Below, in pieces: positions 16,862 through 24,930 of a stretch of 46,461 nucleotides of DNA. Position 1 is the first letter of the stretch, and each line of letters begins with the position of its first letter. Source of the DNA: a bacterium. Its GTDB lineage: Bacteria; Verrucomicrobiota; Kiritimatiellia; RFP12; DVOR01. Position numbers and translations under genes: made by a program. The stretch lies in assembly GCA_030535915.1 (NCBI GenBank), contig JAUNQZ010000003.1, positions 1 through 46,461 on the forward strand, given 5' to 3'. The notes below the pieces were generated by a model. That model saw only the letters and a program-made list of their open reading frames with translations, had not been told where the DNA came from and made no database searches.

Positions 16862-17899
16862 TTAGCGATAGATTTCTTCTTGCCATTCGTAATTTTCAGA
16901 ATAGGGCATTCCCATTAAAGTTTCAACCATAAAGCGCAATGTGCGAGCGCCCGAGAAGAGTTGATCATACTTCTTCCGACCTGCGGCTGCAACTCGCTGG
17001 CGGTCTTCATCATGCGCATTAAACCATTCAAGGCGTTCAACGAGATCCTCTACATCATGATAAAAAACGACTTCATCATCCGTAAAGAAGCGCTGCATTT
17101 GGTCGCCATCATAAACCGCCGTAAGGATACCCGAAGCCATTAAATGCGCAATACGATCCGAAGAATACCACTTCATTCCAAAGAAACGATTAATATTCAT
17201 CGCCATCTTTGCACTTGCAAGTAACTGATCATAATCAGCGCCACCGACAACCGCAGGGCGACCATACATACCAACAATATCAAAACGAATCTTTGAATCT
17301 TTCAAGGCTTCACGAAGTCGTTCAATAAACGCCAAGCGAGGATCCCCCTCACGCGGTTGACCGGCATAGAAGAGATCGCAAGCGAAATCACTTGCGGGGC
17401 GTTGACTATTATCCAATGTTTCCAACGCTGTATCCGACGGATTCGGCATATACGCAACAACATTCTTTCCTGTTACAAAGGGTGTGAGATATTCTGCACC
17501 CGCTGTTGTTGCAAAGAGAGCATCGCAGCTATACATACGATCGCGCATTTGTTGTTGTGTATGTGGTTGACACATTGGATCCACATTAAAGTGACCAATG
17601 CGTACATTAGGAACGACTTTACGAATCTTGTCCAAAGCATCATTCGTAATAAAGTCACAATGCCCCAATAAGACCACATCTGGTTGGAAATTCTTTGCCG
17701 TTTTAACGAGTGCTTTATTCACCAAGTGACGACCGAGCGCATTGATACCAAATCCCATATAACGGGCAAGGTCACGATCAGAGAATTCGCACAAACGATA
17801 ATTATTTCGAACAGCTCCACAGGCCAACGCACGCCCAGGACCCATTCGCAACTTGCCGTGGCGACGAATCAAGAGATTATCAACGAGAAGAATACGCAT
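16862..17899 (-). CDS. CgeB-like glycosyltransferase
   Basis: This 345-residue protein starts at ATG 17899 (MRILLVDN), 7 nt after AAAGGA; an upstream in-frame ATG would put that site inside the gene. It has a GT-B layout: an N-terminal Rossmann half ending with VVLLGHCDFI and IGHFNVDP, and a C-terminal half of the glycosyl-transferase family 1_2 type with LFYAGQPREGDPR, INRFFGMKWYSSDRIAHLMASG, DDEVVFYHDVEDLVERLEWF and a final RVAAAGRKKYDQLFS helix. Donor and acceptor are unknown. Its neighbours (M23 peptidase, Hsp33) give no strong hint; surface glycan synthesis is likely. Confidence 0.83.
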   Translation of the reverse strand: MRILLVDNLLIRRHGKLRMGPGRALACGAVRNNYRLCEFSDRDLARYMGFGINALGRHLVNKALVKTAKNFQPDVVLLGHCDFITNDALDKIRKVVPNVRIGHFNVDPMCQPHTQQQMRDRMYSCDALFATTAGAEYLTPFVTGKNVVAYMPNPSDTALETLDNSQRPASDFACDLFYAGQPREGDPRLAFIERLREALKDSKIRFDIVGMYGRPAVVGGADYDQLLASAKMAMNINRFFGMKWYSSDRIAHLMASGILTAVYDGDQMQRFFTDDEVVFYHDVEDLVERLEWFNAHDEDRQRVAAAGRKKYDQLFSGARTLRFMVETLMGMPYSENYEWQEEIYR

Positions 17900-17913
17900 C
17901 TGTTTGTCCTTTC

Positions 17914-18954
17914 TCATCCAACTTCACCCTGAGCCTTCTTTGACTCAGGTAAATGTGTAGGGGAAACGAATAAATTATCAATCAATGTCTGACCACGCTT
18001 CGTGAGGCCTTTCGAATTCGCGAAGGGTCGACCTTTGGCAACTTCCTTGGCATTATAAAAAAGCACTCTGTTCGGCGGCGATTCAGGTTCAGGCTGTGGC
18101 ACTGCATGAAGCGAGGTCGGAATGCCTTCCGAAGAGAAGGTGATAATGTAACGCTCACCTTCGGGCACAGCTTCCTTCAACGAGGGATAACGTTTCGTGA
18201 AATACTGTGGCATCGGCTTATTCGTAAGATACGAAAACGCAATGGGACGTTGACGAATATAACGAGCGATATCAAAGTAACCCTTTTGTGCTTGCTCTGC
18301 GAAGGCATCGCAAGGATCAATGCCATAGAGGTTCGCACCATTCCAAACGCCATGGTCATCATCAATGAGCGGATAAAAATCATTCATGATAATGCCAATC
18401 TCAAAATGCAAATGTGAGCGTGCGATAGGAATGTCAGGAATGTTTCCCATCGTACCTAAAGGCGTGCCCGCCGCAATCTCCATGCCGAGTCGTAAGCGCT
18501 TATCTAAAGCTCTTAAGTGTCCATATAGGGTATAGATTTGACCGAAGCCTGGCACCTCATGAGCAAGCACGACATAGTTCCCATAAAGCGATTTGTTTTT
18601 ATGGTAAACATTCATATACATCACACGACCTGCTGCAGCTGCACAAACGACATCCGCTGGCAAGCGTTTGCGATTCCACGGCGGGAAAGGTGCGATATCA
18701 ATCCCCTCATGAAAACGCGGAGCGCCATTCGCATACTTTCGTGTATTGCCAAACATACCACTTTCAGGGCGACCCGTACCGGTATCCATAAAGACGCTCT
18801 TGTCTGAGCCATCCAAAACTGTAAACCTCGTCGGTGGCTGGAGGACAATCGCACCTACTGGGCAACGCGGTTGTGCTGCCCATGCAAGCGGTGTTGCAAC
18901 ACTTGTTACAGCTGCAATTCCAAGTCCTAAAAAGTTTCGACGCGAAAGATTCAT
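17914..18954 (-). CDS. Tat-signal M23/LytM-type peptidase
   Basis: This 346-residue protein has a twin-arginine signal (SRRNFLG followed by a hydrophobic stretch and AWAAQ), so it is probably exported folded. The M23 zinc site is present: HEGID at about residue 79-83 and HLHFE after IARSH. The central text (AAAGRVMYMNVYHKNKSLYGNYVVLAHE, YTLYGHL) is typical lysostaphin-type. M23 enzymes cut peptidoglycan cross-bridges or act as LytM regulators. The C-terminal 120 residues are of unknown type. AGGA lies about 5 nt before the ATG. It is 18 nt from nadE. Confidence 0.88.
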   Translation of the reverse strand: MNLSRRNFLGLGIAAVTSVATPLAWAAQPRCPVGAIVLQPPTRFTVLDGSDKSVFMDTGTGRPESGMFGNTRKYANGAPRFHEGIDIAPFPPWNRKRLPADVVCAAAAGRVMYMNVYHKNKSLYGNYVVLAHEVPGFGQIYTLYGHLRALDKRLRLGMEIAAGTPLGTMGNIPDIPIARSHLHFEIGIIMNDFYPLIDDDHGVWNGANLYGIDPCDAFAEQAQKGYFDIARYIRQRPIAFSYLTNKPMPQYFTKRYPSLKEAVPEGERYIITFSSEGIPTSLHAVPQPEPESPPNRVLFYNAKEVAKGRPFANSKGLTKRGQTLIDNLFVSPTHLPESKKAQGEVG

Positions 18955-18972
18955 TCCATTCCTATCGGTTGA

Positions 18973-20820
18973 TTACCACTGAAAAGCTGCATCTGAAGGC
19001 ATATGCCAATCGCCTCGCGGAGAGAGCGCAACCGTTCCAACCTTTGGACCATCCGGACTCGCCGAACGTTTAAACTGCTGTTGCACAAAGCGACGACAGA
19101 AAATCTCCAATGTCCGCGTACGTACTTCTTCAGAATACGTCTCTCCATGTAACAGCGTTGCAAGACTTGCAAGTTCCTCTTGGTCACAACCATACTTGAA
19201 GAAGTAATACAAGAAGAAGTCGTGCAATTCATACGACCCAACGATTGATTCAGTATGCTGTTCTCCAGGGAGCAATTCTGGTGAGACTGGCGTATCACAA
19301 ATATCTTGCAAAGCTTTTGCCAATGCCGGCTGCGAATGCTGTGCGACCCATTGCACACAATGACGCACTAAAAGTTTCGGCACATCACAATTCACCGAAT
19401 ACATACTCATGTGGTCGCCATTATAGGTGCTCCAACCCAACGCAATTTCAGAGAGGTCGCCCGTCCCCACAAGCAAACCATTCTCTTGGTTGGCAAGATC
19501 CATGAGGAGATAGGTCCGCGCACGGGCTTGTGCATTTTCGTATGTGACATCTTTCACGTCTGGGTCGTGACCGATATCCTTGAAATGTTGCTCGACACCA
19601 GGCGCAATGGGGATCTCACGCAATTCAATACCGAGCTCTTCTGCAAGCACATCGACATTTGAGCGGGTTCGCTTGGACGTTCCAAAGCCTGGCATTGTCA
19701 CACCCAAGATAGCGGTCGGTGGTAAACCACAAACTTCTGCCATCCGTGCACAAACAAGCAATGCGAGGGTTGAATCTAAGCCTCCACTTAACCCAATAAC
19801 CAATCGTTTCGCATGCGTATGCTCAAAGCGCTTTCGTAAAGCTGCGGTTTGCAATAAGAGAATTTCATTACACCGCTGAGCTAAGGTTTGTGCATCTTGT
19901 GGCACAAAGGGATTCGCCTCTAAACCTGCGTATGCGCCATCTGAGGCTTCCATCGCTAACTCCAAGCATTCGCACACGAGGAGTTGTTCTGTCGGGAGAT
20001 TCGCGAAATCACTTTCACGCATACGAACATAATCGACCCAACGCGGATTGAAATCCATCAACTGTACATCCGTTGTCCACTGCGAAGTAACAAGGAGGCG
20101 ACCATTGTTTGCCATCACCACCTGTCCACTGTAGACATTATCAGTCGTTGATTCTCCAAGACCGGCATTACAGTAAACATACGGGCAAGCCCAACGCGCA
20201 GCATTCGCTTGAACCATTGTCTCTACAGCAGCGGCGCGTCCGATCACCATCGGCGAAGCATCGAGATGAAGCAAAAGTTGCGCACGACCAGCTGCAAGCA
20301 TCGTTGCTGTCGGTTGTGTCGACCAAAGATCCGACAAATCTACGGCAAAAGTAAACGAGCCCACCGAAAAGAGTTGATGTGCATCAACTAGCGCCGTTTC
20401 AAACAGTGTCACATTGGGAGCAAGTGTACCCGGTGTAAAGTAACGTGCCTCTTCACTCTCTGCACGTTGTGAGAGTTGTTGCTTAGGGACAATTCCAAGG
20501 ATTTCGTTTTGCGTTAAAACCGCAGCACAATTGTAGAGACGATCATGAATGCGGAGGGGTAACCCCACCACACAAACTTCAGATTCTAATAGCGTTTGCG
20601 TAATCATCTCTATCGCTGTCAGAATGTGACGCTCAAGCGATGCTACACGGAAAAGGTCACCACATGTTGCACCCGTCAACGAAAGTGCAGGTGTCACATA
20701 GAGTTTCGCCCCCTTTGCGCGTGCCACTTCAATCCCATCAATAATTGCTTTTGCATTTGCAATGGGATTCGCCAGCGTAACGGTTGGAGTAAACGCTGCT
20801 ACACGATAAAAGGAACTCAT
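18973..20820 (-). CDS. nadE: NAD synthetase, two-domain form with degenerate glutaminase domain
   Basis: This 615-residue protein aligns along its length with M. tuberculosis-type glutamine-dependent NAD synthetase. The C-terminal synthetase domain is intact: SGGLDST at 345-351, PGFGTSKRT and VGTGDLSEIALGWSTY. In the N-terminal nitrilase domain the catalytic Glu position (usually FPEL.L.GY) is Ala45 (TPALSLTG), the Lys is kept (K113, VPKQQL), and the catalytic Cys position (usually EICEDLW) is Leu162 (VDLSDLW). Glutamine hydrolysis is therefore predicted lost and free ammonia is the likely nitrogen donor. AAAGGAGGT precedes the ATG. The start overlaps the small membrane gene (ATGA). Confidence 0.93.
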   Translation of the reverse strand: MSSFYRVAAFTPTVTLANPIANAKAIIDGIEVARAKGAKLYVTPALSLTGATCGDLFRVASLERHILTAIEMITQTLLESEVCVVGLPLRIHDRLYNCAAVLTQNEILGIVPKQQLSQRAESEEARYFTPGTLAPNVTLFETALVDAHQLFSVGSFTFAVDLSDLWSTQPTATMLAAGRAQLLLHLDASPMVIGRAAAVETMVQANAARWACPYVYCNAGLGESTTDNVYSGQVVMANNGRLLVTSQWTTDVQLMDFNPRWVDYVRMRESDFANLPTEQLLVCECLELAMEASDGAYAGLEANPFVPQDAQTLAQRCNEILLLQTAALRKRFEHTHAKRLVIGLSGGLDSTLALLVCARMAEVCGLPPTAILGVTMPGFGTSKRTRSNVDVLAEELGIELREIPIAPGVEQHFKDIGHDPDVKDVTYENAQARARTYLLMDLANQENGLLVGTGDLSEIALGWSTYNGDHMSMYSVNCDVPKLLVRHCVQWVAQHSQPALAKALQDICDTPVSPELLPGEQHTESIVGSYELHDFFLYYFFKYGCDQEELASLATLLHGETYSEEVRTRTLEIFCRRFVQQQFKRSASPDGPKVGTVALSPRGDWHMPSDAAFQW

Positions 20821-21017
20821 TTTTTACCTCCTTTACCCATTAATGCTAGCGCTCCTAATGGAATTGAGAGTGCTCCAAGAATCCATGCACTCATCATCGC
20901 CCACTGCGGTAATAACGCATCCGGCGCTAAAAAACAAAACATCCACACGATGACACTCAATAAGAGTACCTCATTGACAATAAAAGCAATTGCGCCTATC
21001 TTCTGCCATGATTTCAT
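20817..21017 (-). CDS. Small two-helix membrane protein, unrecognised
   Basis: This 66-residue protein starts at ATG 21017 with AGGA about 6 nt upstream; a longer version would begin at 21044 but has no ribosome-binding site. Two hydrophobic helices (about residues 8-30 and 41-60) are joined by a short loop, and the end is GKGGKK. No family is recognised. It lies 23 nt after ligA and overlaps nadE (ATGA), so it is surely co-transcribed. Confidence 0.6.
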   Translation of the reverse strand: MKSWQKIGAIAFIVNEVLLLSVIVWMFCFLAPDALLPQWAMMSAWILGALSIPLGALALMGKGGKK

Positions 21018-21040
21018 CGTTAATCCTCGCTCCTCGTGTC

Positions 21041-23335
21041 TCAAAAAAGTGAATCCTGTACATATGTTTCCGAAGCAACCGCAACCGTTGGTAGAGGGTG
21101 GGCCTCAGGGGTTGGCGTTGCCGACGCGACAACTTCAGGTACGACTGTCGATACGACTGGCACCACGGGTTCACCTGCAATTAAAGCCATAAAGTCCGCT
21201 TCTTGCAACAAGGGTGTCCCAAGGGCTTGTGCTTTTGTAAACTTACTTCCGCCCGGATTGGCTCCAACAAGAACATACGATGTCTTCTTTGAAACAGAAG
21301 AAGCAAGCACTCCGCCATGTTCACGAATCAAAGCCTCAAAGGTTTCACGCGATTGAGAAAGCGTGCCTGTAATCACAAAGGAGAGCCCCGCCAATGTTGT
21401 CGCCGTCGTTTGCTTCGCGGGCGTGGGATTAATCCCCAATGCTTCCATCCGCGCAAAGAAATCTCGGGCATAATCCGTCTTTAAGAAAGCCAAGACACTC
21501 TTAACCATGTCGGGCTTAATCGCAAGTAAATAGCGTTGCTGGATGCCTTTTGTTGGATCATCTCGTAAAACCATCCCGGGATAACTTTGTGCCAACATCT
21601 CTGCTCGACCTACAATCGTATCACGCGTTGCATCATCCATTGGGCGTTTATTCAATGCCGCATAGAAATCTGCAACCGATTGCATCATTGTTGTTGTTTG
21701 CAACGACATAAAATCTGGATAAAATGTCGCTAATGTTCGCGCATTCGTTTCACCAATCCCCGGAATGCCAAGAGCATAAATCCAACGATGCAAGGGGAAG
21801 GTTCGCGCACGCTCTAAAGCCATTCCAACATCAGCAGCTTTCTTGCCAAAGCGGCGTTCACTCCCATCTTCTGAAATCAAACGAAACTCCGCTAAGGCTT
21901 CTAAGTCTAATTCATAAAGGTCCAGTGGACGCTTCACGCGTTGGGTTTCAACCAACGCCTCTGCCATGCGTCCACCAATAGCTGCAATATCCAACGCACT
22001 ACGCGAAACAAAGAGTTGCAAATGTCCCACACGTTGAGCTGGACAATCCGGAGAAACGCATCGCCAAGCGACTTCTTCTTCCAACCGTTGTACAGCACCT
22101 CCACACACAGGGCATTGTGTTGGCAAGGTAAAGGGAATTTCATCTCCCGTGCGTTGATTCAACTCGACACGATCCACTGCCGGAATCACATCGCCATGCT
22201 TTGAAATCACAACGGCATCACCGATGCGAATATCTTTCTTATCGATGTAATCTTGGTTATGCAAGGTTGCGCGTGCAATAACAGAACCCGCCAAAGGCAC
22301 GGGTTGAAGTTCTGCAACAGGGGTCAACACACCGGTTCGTCCCACTTGCACCGTAATCCCGAGCAAACGCGTGGTAGCTTCTTCTGCGGCATACTTGTAA
22401 GCGCGTGCAAAACGGGGCGCGTGTGCCGTACTTCCAAGTTGACGATAGAGGGCTCGCTGATTAATCTTAATCACAGCACCATCCATCTCGAAAGGAAAAC
22501 GATGACGCTGAGCCTCAAGTTCATCCAATGCTCCAAAGACTTGCTCCATGTCCATGCAGAGGCGTTGCCACATTGGGACTTTAAACCCCCATTGTGCAAA
22601 GGTTCGCATCATTGCCGTATGCGAATCAAATTCAACGCCTTTCAATGCACCTGCAGCATAAATGATAGCATCCAATGGACGCTTTGCGACTTCCCGTGGG
22701 TCTAACAATTTAATGGAACCCGCCGCAGCATTACGGGGATTCGCAAAGGGTTCACGACCAGCTTCTTCTTCCTCGCGGTTCAACGCAGCGAAACCTTCAC
22801 GCGACATGTAAATTTCGCCACGCACTTCAACCAACGGTGCATCTGTTGGAATTGACAAAGGAATCGAGCGAATCGTTCGTACATTGGCGGTGATATCATC
22901 ACCCACTTCACCATTGCCTCGCGTAGCTGCTCGAACCAATTGTCCATTACGATACAACAATGACAACGAGAGACCGTCAATCTTGGGTTCAACAACATAG
23001 TCCCACGAAGCATCTGCAAGATTTGAACGCAAGAATTTATCAAAATCCAAGAGGTCCTTACGATCATACGTCTTATCCAAGCTCTTCATCGGCGGATCAT
23101 GGCGAACCTTTGCGAAGCCTTCAATGGGAGCTCCACTCACGCGTTGCGTTGGTGAATCTGCCGTCAACCATTGTGGATTTTCATGTTCAAGGCGAACGAG
23201 TTCATCCCACAATGCATCATACTGCACATCCGAAATCTCAGGTCGTGCATCAACATAATACAATCGATCGTGACGCGAAATCTCCGTCCGCAACCAATTC
23301 ATCCGTTCTTGAATCTCTGATGCTTCCACCGTCAT
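21041..23335 (-). CDS. ligA: NAD-dependent DNA ligase
   Basis: This 764-residue LigA seals nicks in replication and repair. Domain order is standard: domain Ia (YYVDARPEISDVQYDALW), adenylation domain with Lys118 in VEPKIDG, OB fold (VGRTGVLTPVAEL), a Cys4 zinc finger (CPVCGG ... CVSPDCPAQ), helix-hairpin-helix repeats and a BRCT domain (FVITGTLSQSRE, VLVGANPGGSK). It is about 90 residues longer than E. coli LigA, partly through a Pro/Val/Thr-rich tail after the BRCT domain. It is 3 nt from the pseudokinase gene. GAGG lies only 1 nt from the ATG, so coupling to the upstream gene is likely. Confidence 0.97.
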   Translation of the reverse strand: MTVEASEIQERMNWLRTEISRHDRLYYVDARPEISDVQYDALWDELVRLEHENPQWLTADSPTQRVSGAPIEGFAKVRHDPPMKSLDKTYDRKDLLDFDKFLRSNLADASWDYVVEPKIDGLSLSLLYRNGQLVRAATRGNGEVGDDITANVRTIRSIPLSIPTDAPLVEVRGEIYMSREGFAALNREEEEAGREPFANPRNAAAGSIKLLDPREVAKRPLDAIIYAAGALKGVEFDSHTAMMRTFAQWGFKVPMWQRLCMDMEQVFGALDELEAQRHRFPFEMDGAVIKINQRALYRQLGSTAHAPRFARAYKYAAEEATTRLLGITVQVGRTGVLTPVAELQPVPLAGSVIARATLHNQDYIDKKDIRIGDAVVISKHGDVIPAVDRVELNQRTGDEIPFTLPTQCPVCGGAVQRLEEEVAWRCVSPDCPAQRVGHLQLFVSRSALDIAAIGGRMAEALVETQRVKRPLDLYELDLEALAEFRLISEDGSERRFGKKAADVGMALERARTFPLHRWIYALGIPGIGETNARTLATFYPDFMSLQTTTMMQSVADFYAALNKRPMDDATRDTIVGRAEMLAQSYPGMVLRDDPTKGIQQRYLLAIKPDMVKSVLAFLKTDYARDFFARMEALGINPTPAKQTTATTLAGLSFVITGTLSQSRETFEALIREHGGVLASSVSKKTSYVLVGANPGGSKFTKAQALGTPLLQEADFMALIAGEPVVPVVSTVVPEVVASATPTPEAHPLPTVAVASETYVQDSLF

Positions 23336-23338
23336 GCC

Positions 23339-24394
23339 TCAACGAAACTTTGCAAATAAAACGAACGCCACTGCTAACAGTAAAAATCCAACCACAAAAA
23401 CGAGCGTCACAATCCAATGCATCCATGTAAGTGTCTTTCGACGAAAGGCCTCCTTGCGACGCGTCCGTTGCGTTGTCCGTCGATACGATCGCGTTTGCCG
23501 CATGTATGAGCGCGTTCCTGTGGGGGGCGCAATCGTTGATCCTGCCGGATTGGGGCATTCAATCTCTACGCCGATTGAGAGCTGATGCAAATCAAATCGC
23601 ACCGCATCCCAATTGGGATAACGGTCATCAGGATTACGCTGCGCCATACGCATCAAGATTTGCGCAAAGGAGGGAGAAAATCCTTTGACGATATCCTGCG
23701 GCGAAGGCAAGGACTGTCGCATCTTCGCCTCTAAAATATCATGCGGGGATAACGCACCATACGGCACCTGACCCGTTGTCAACGCATACATCGTCATCGC
23801 AAGCGAATACATATCCGTTCGCGAATCAAGCATATCAATCGTGTCATTATATTGCTCGGGAGCGAGATACGGCACCATCCCTTCCGAAAATTCCATCGGC
23901 GGATTATGCCCATAGCCCGCTTCAAAACGAGCCAGCGTCACATCTGGGAAAAAGGGCGTTTGATCTTCAGTCAAATACAACATTTTTGGACGCACACAAC
24001 CATACACCACATGGATGCGTTCAAGCTCTGTAAAGCCATTGACCGCCGCGGTCATCAAACGAATCGCTTGTGAAACCTCAAGTTGACGCCCTTGAAGCAA
24101 ACTCAAGACACTCGTTGCATTGGAGTCTTCCAAAATAACATGGGCCTCTTGCGTTGTACGAATAATGTCAATCACATCGGGAAACATTGACACACGCAAA
24201 TTAGCTAACGCACGAATCACATTCAAACAAGCATTTAGCACCGAAGGATTCGCTTTTGCATCGTCATTAAAGACAATGACCAAAACATCACGCTCCAATG
24301 CCGTTTGTTCGGCACGCCACAATGAACAATAAAGCGCTTGCATCAAGCACTTTTTAAAAACAAAACCACGGATTGTAGGAGAATTTAATAACAT
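23339..24394 (-). CDS. Hanks-type Ser/Thr pseudokinase with C-terminal membrane anchor
   Basis: This 351-residue protein has a protein-kinase C-lobe: PYLAPEQYN (APE-type, about 175-183), DSRTDMYSLAMTMYALTTGQVPY and the final Arg of subdomain XI (NPDDRYPNW). The N-lobe has no Gly-rich loop and no VAIK Lys (VLVIVF at 37-42). The HRDxKPxN loop reads YGCVRPKML, so catalytic Asp is Cys133 and Asn is Met138; the DFG motif reads DVT (151-153). Catalysis is therefore unlikely. A Ser/Thr/Arg-rich basic linker (about 290-320) leads to one membrane helix (about 325-348). It heads the ligA operon and appears leaderless. Confidence 0.83.
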   Translation of the reverse strand: MLLNSPTIRGFVFKKCLMQALYCSLWRAEQTALERDVLVIVFNDDAKANPSVLNACLNVIRALANLRVSMFPDVIDIIRTTQEAHVILEDSNATSVLSLLQGRQLEVSQAIRLMTAAVNGFTELERIHVVYGCVRPKMLYLTEDQTPFFPDVTLARFEAGYGHNPPMEFSEGMVPYLAPEQYNDTIDMLDSRTDMYSLAMTMYALTTGQVPYGALSPHDILEAKMRQSLPSPQDIVKGFSPSFAQILMRMAQRNPDDRYPNWDAVRFDLHQLSIGVEIECPNPAGSTIAPPTGTRSYMRQTRSYRRTTQRTRRKEAFRRKTLTWMHWIVTLVFVVGFLLLAVAFVLFAKFR

Positions 24395-24401
24395 ATCGTA
24401 T

Positions 24402-24410
24402 ATTATACCA
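24402..24410 (-). promoter_or_regulatory. Extended -10 promoter of the pseudokinase-ligA-his operon, probably leaderless
   Basis: On the - strand TGG is followed by TATAAT (24407 to 24402); a weak -35 TATGAA lies 17 nt further upstream. The ATG at 24394 begins 7 nt after the box, so the transcript should start at or next to the start codon, with no room for a Shine-Dalgarno. An inverted repeat ATAGTA/TACTAT (24428-24444) just upstream could be an operator. Confidence 0.65.
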
Positions 24411-24499
24411 AAAATAAAATCATATTCATAGTAAAATATACTATATTATGTCACGCGCGAGAAACACAACAGAAAAAACCTCGAAGCCATTCCCCAAAA

Positions 24500-24530
24500 C
24501 AAAAAAACGCACAGGTAAAAACCTATGCGT
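24500..24530 (-). terminator. Rho-independent terminator of the tRNA operon
   Basis: Read on the - strand, a 10-bp stem (24530-24521 with 24516-24507, one G-T pair) closes a 4-nt TTTT loop and is followed by a run of seven T. It begins 4 nt after the encoded CCA of the last tRNA. Confidence 0.88.
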
Positions 24531-24533
24531 AAA

Positions 24534-24608
24534 TGGCTCCGAAGGCAGGATTCGAACCTGCGACCAAGTGATTAACAGTCACCTGCGCTACCACTGCGCC
24601 ACTTCGGA
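24534..24608 (-). tRNA. tRNA-Asn (GTT), second copy
   Basis: This 75-nt cloverleaf has acceptor arm TCCGAAG/CTTCGGA, discriminator G and an encoded CCA. The anticodon loop is CTGTTAA (anticodon GTT) and the T-loop is the standard TTCGAAT. It is identical over all 75 bases to the copy at 24631-24705. Confidence 0.97.
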
Positions 24609-24630
24609 TTAAAAATCACTGAAGAGGAAT

Positions 24631-24705
24631 TGGCTCCGAAGGCAGGATTCGAACCTGCGACCAAGTGATTAACAGTCACCTGCGCTACCACTGCGCCACT
24701 TCGGA
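24631..24705 (-). tRNA. tRNA-Asn (GTT), first copy
   Basis: This is the same 75-nt tRNA as the downstream copy, with encoded CCA. The spacer between the copies is 22 nt. It follows the CAT tRNA by 26 nt in the same operon. Confidence 0.97.
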
Positions 24706-24731
24706 ACGTGGTTGATGTTTCCTCAAAAAAA

Positions 24732-24807
24732 TGGTGGCGGGTGAGGGTCACGATCCCCCGACACGCGGATTATGATTCCGCTGCTCTACCAACTGAGCTA
24801 ACCCGCC
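24732..24807 (-). tRNA. tRNA-Met (CAT), elongator type, with unusual T-loop
   Basis: This 76-nt cloverleaf has a perfect 7-bp acceptor (GGCGGGT/ACCCGCC), discriminator A and an encoded CCA. The anticodon arm is GCGGA-ATCATAA-TCCGC, anticodon CAT. It lacks the initiator features (mismatched 1-72 pair, three G-C pairs in the anticodon stem), so it is elongator Met or a lysidine-modified tRNA-Ile2. The T-loop reads ATCGTGA instead of TTCRANN, exchanging the usual T54-A58 pair for A54-T58. Confidence 0.9.
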
Positions 24808-24825
24808 ATTTGGAAAACGCCGTCT

Positions 24826-24855
24826 ATAATAACAAATCCCCCCTCCTCCCGTCAA
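24826..24855 (-). promoter_or_regulatory. Promoter of the tRNA operon
   Basis: On the - strand TTGACG (24855-24850) and TATTAT (24831-24826) are separated by 18 nt. Transcription would start about 12 nt before the 5' end of the CAT tRNA. Confidence 0.75.
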
Positions 24856-24930
24856 GCACTTTTTTCAAAAAAAATAAAATTTTTATCATTTCCTTTCTCC
24901 TTCTTATCTCCCTTTTATCGAGTCATTTTT

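Noticed and set aside
24825-24830. + strand TATAAT promoter
   Set aside because: It coincides with the - strand -10 region of the tRNA operon, and no + strand gene follows for about 430 bp.
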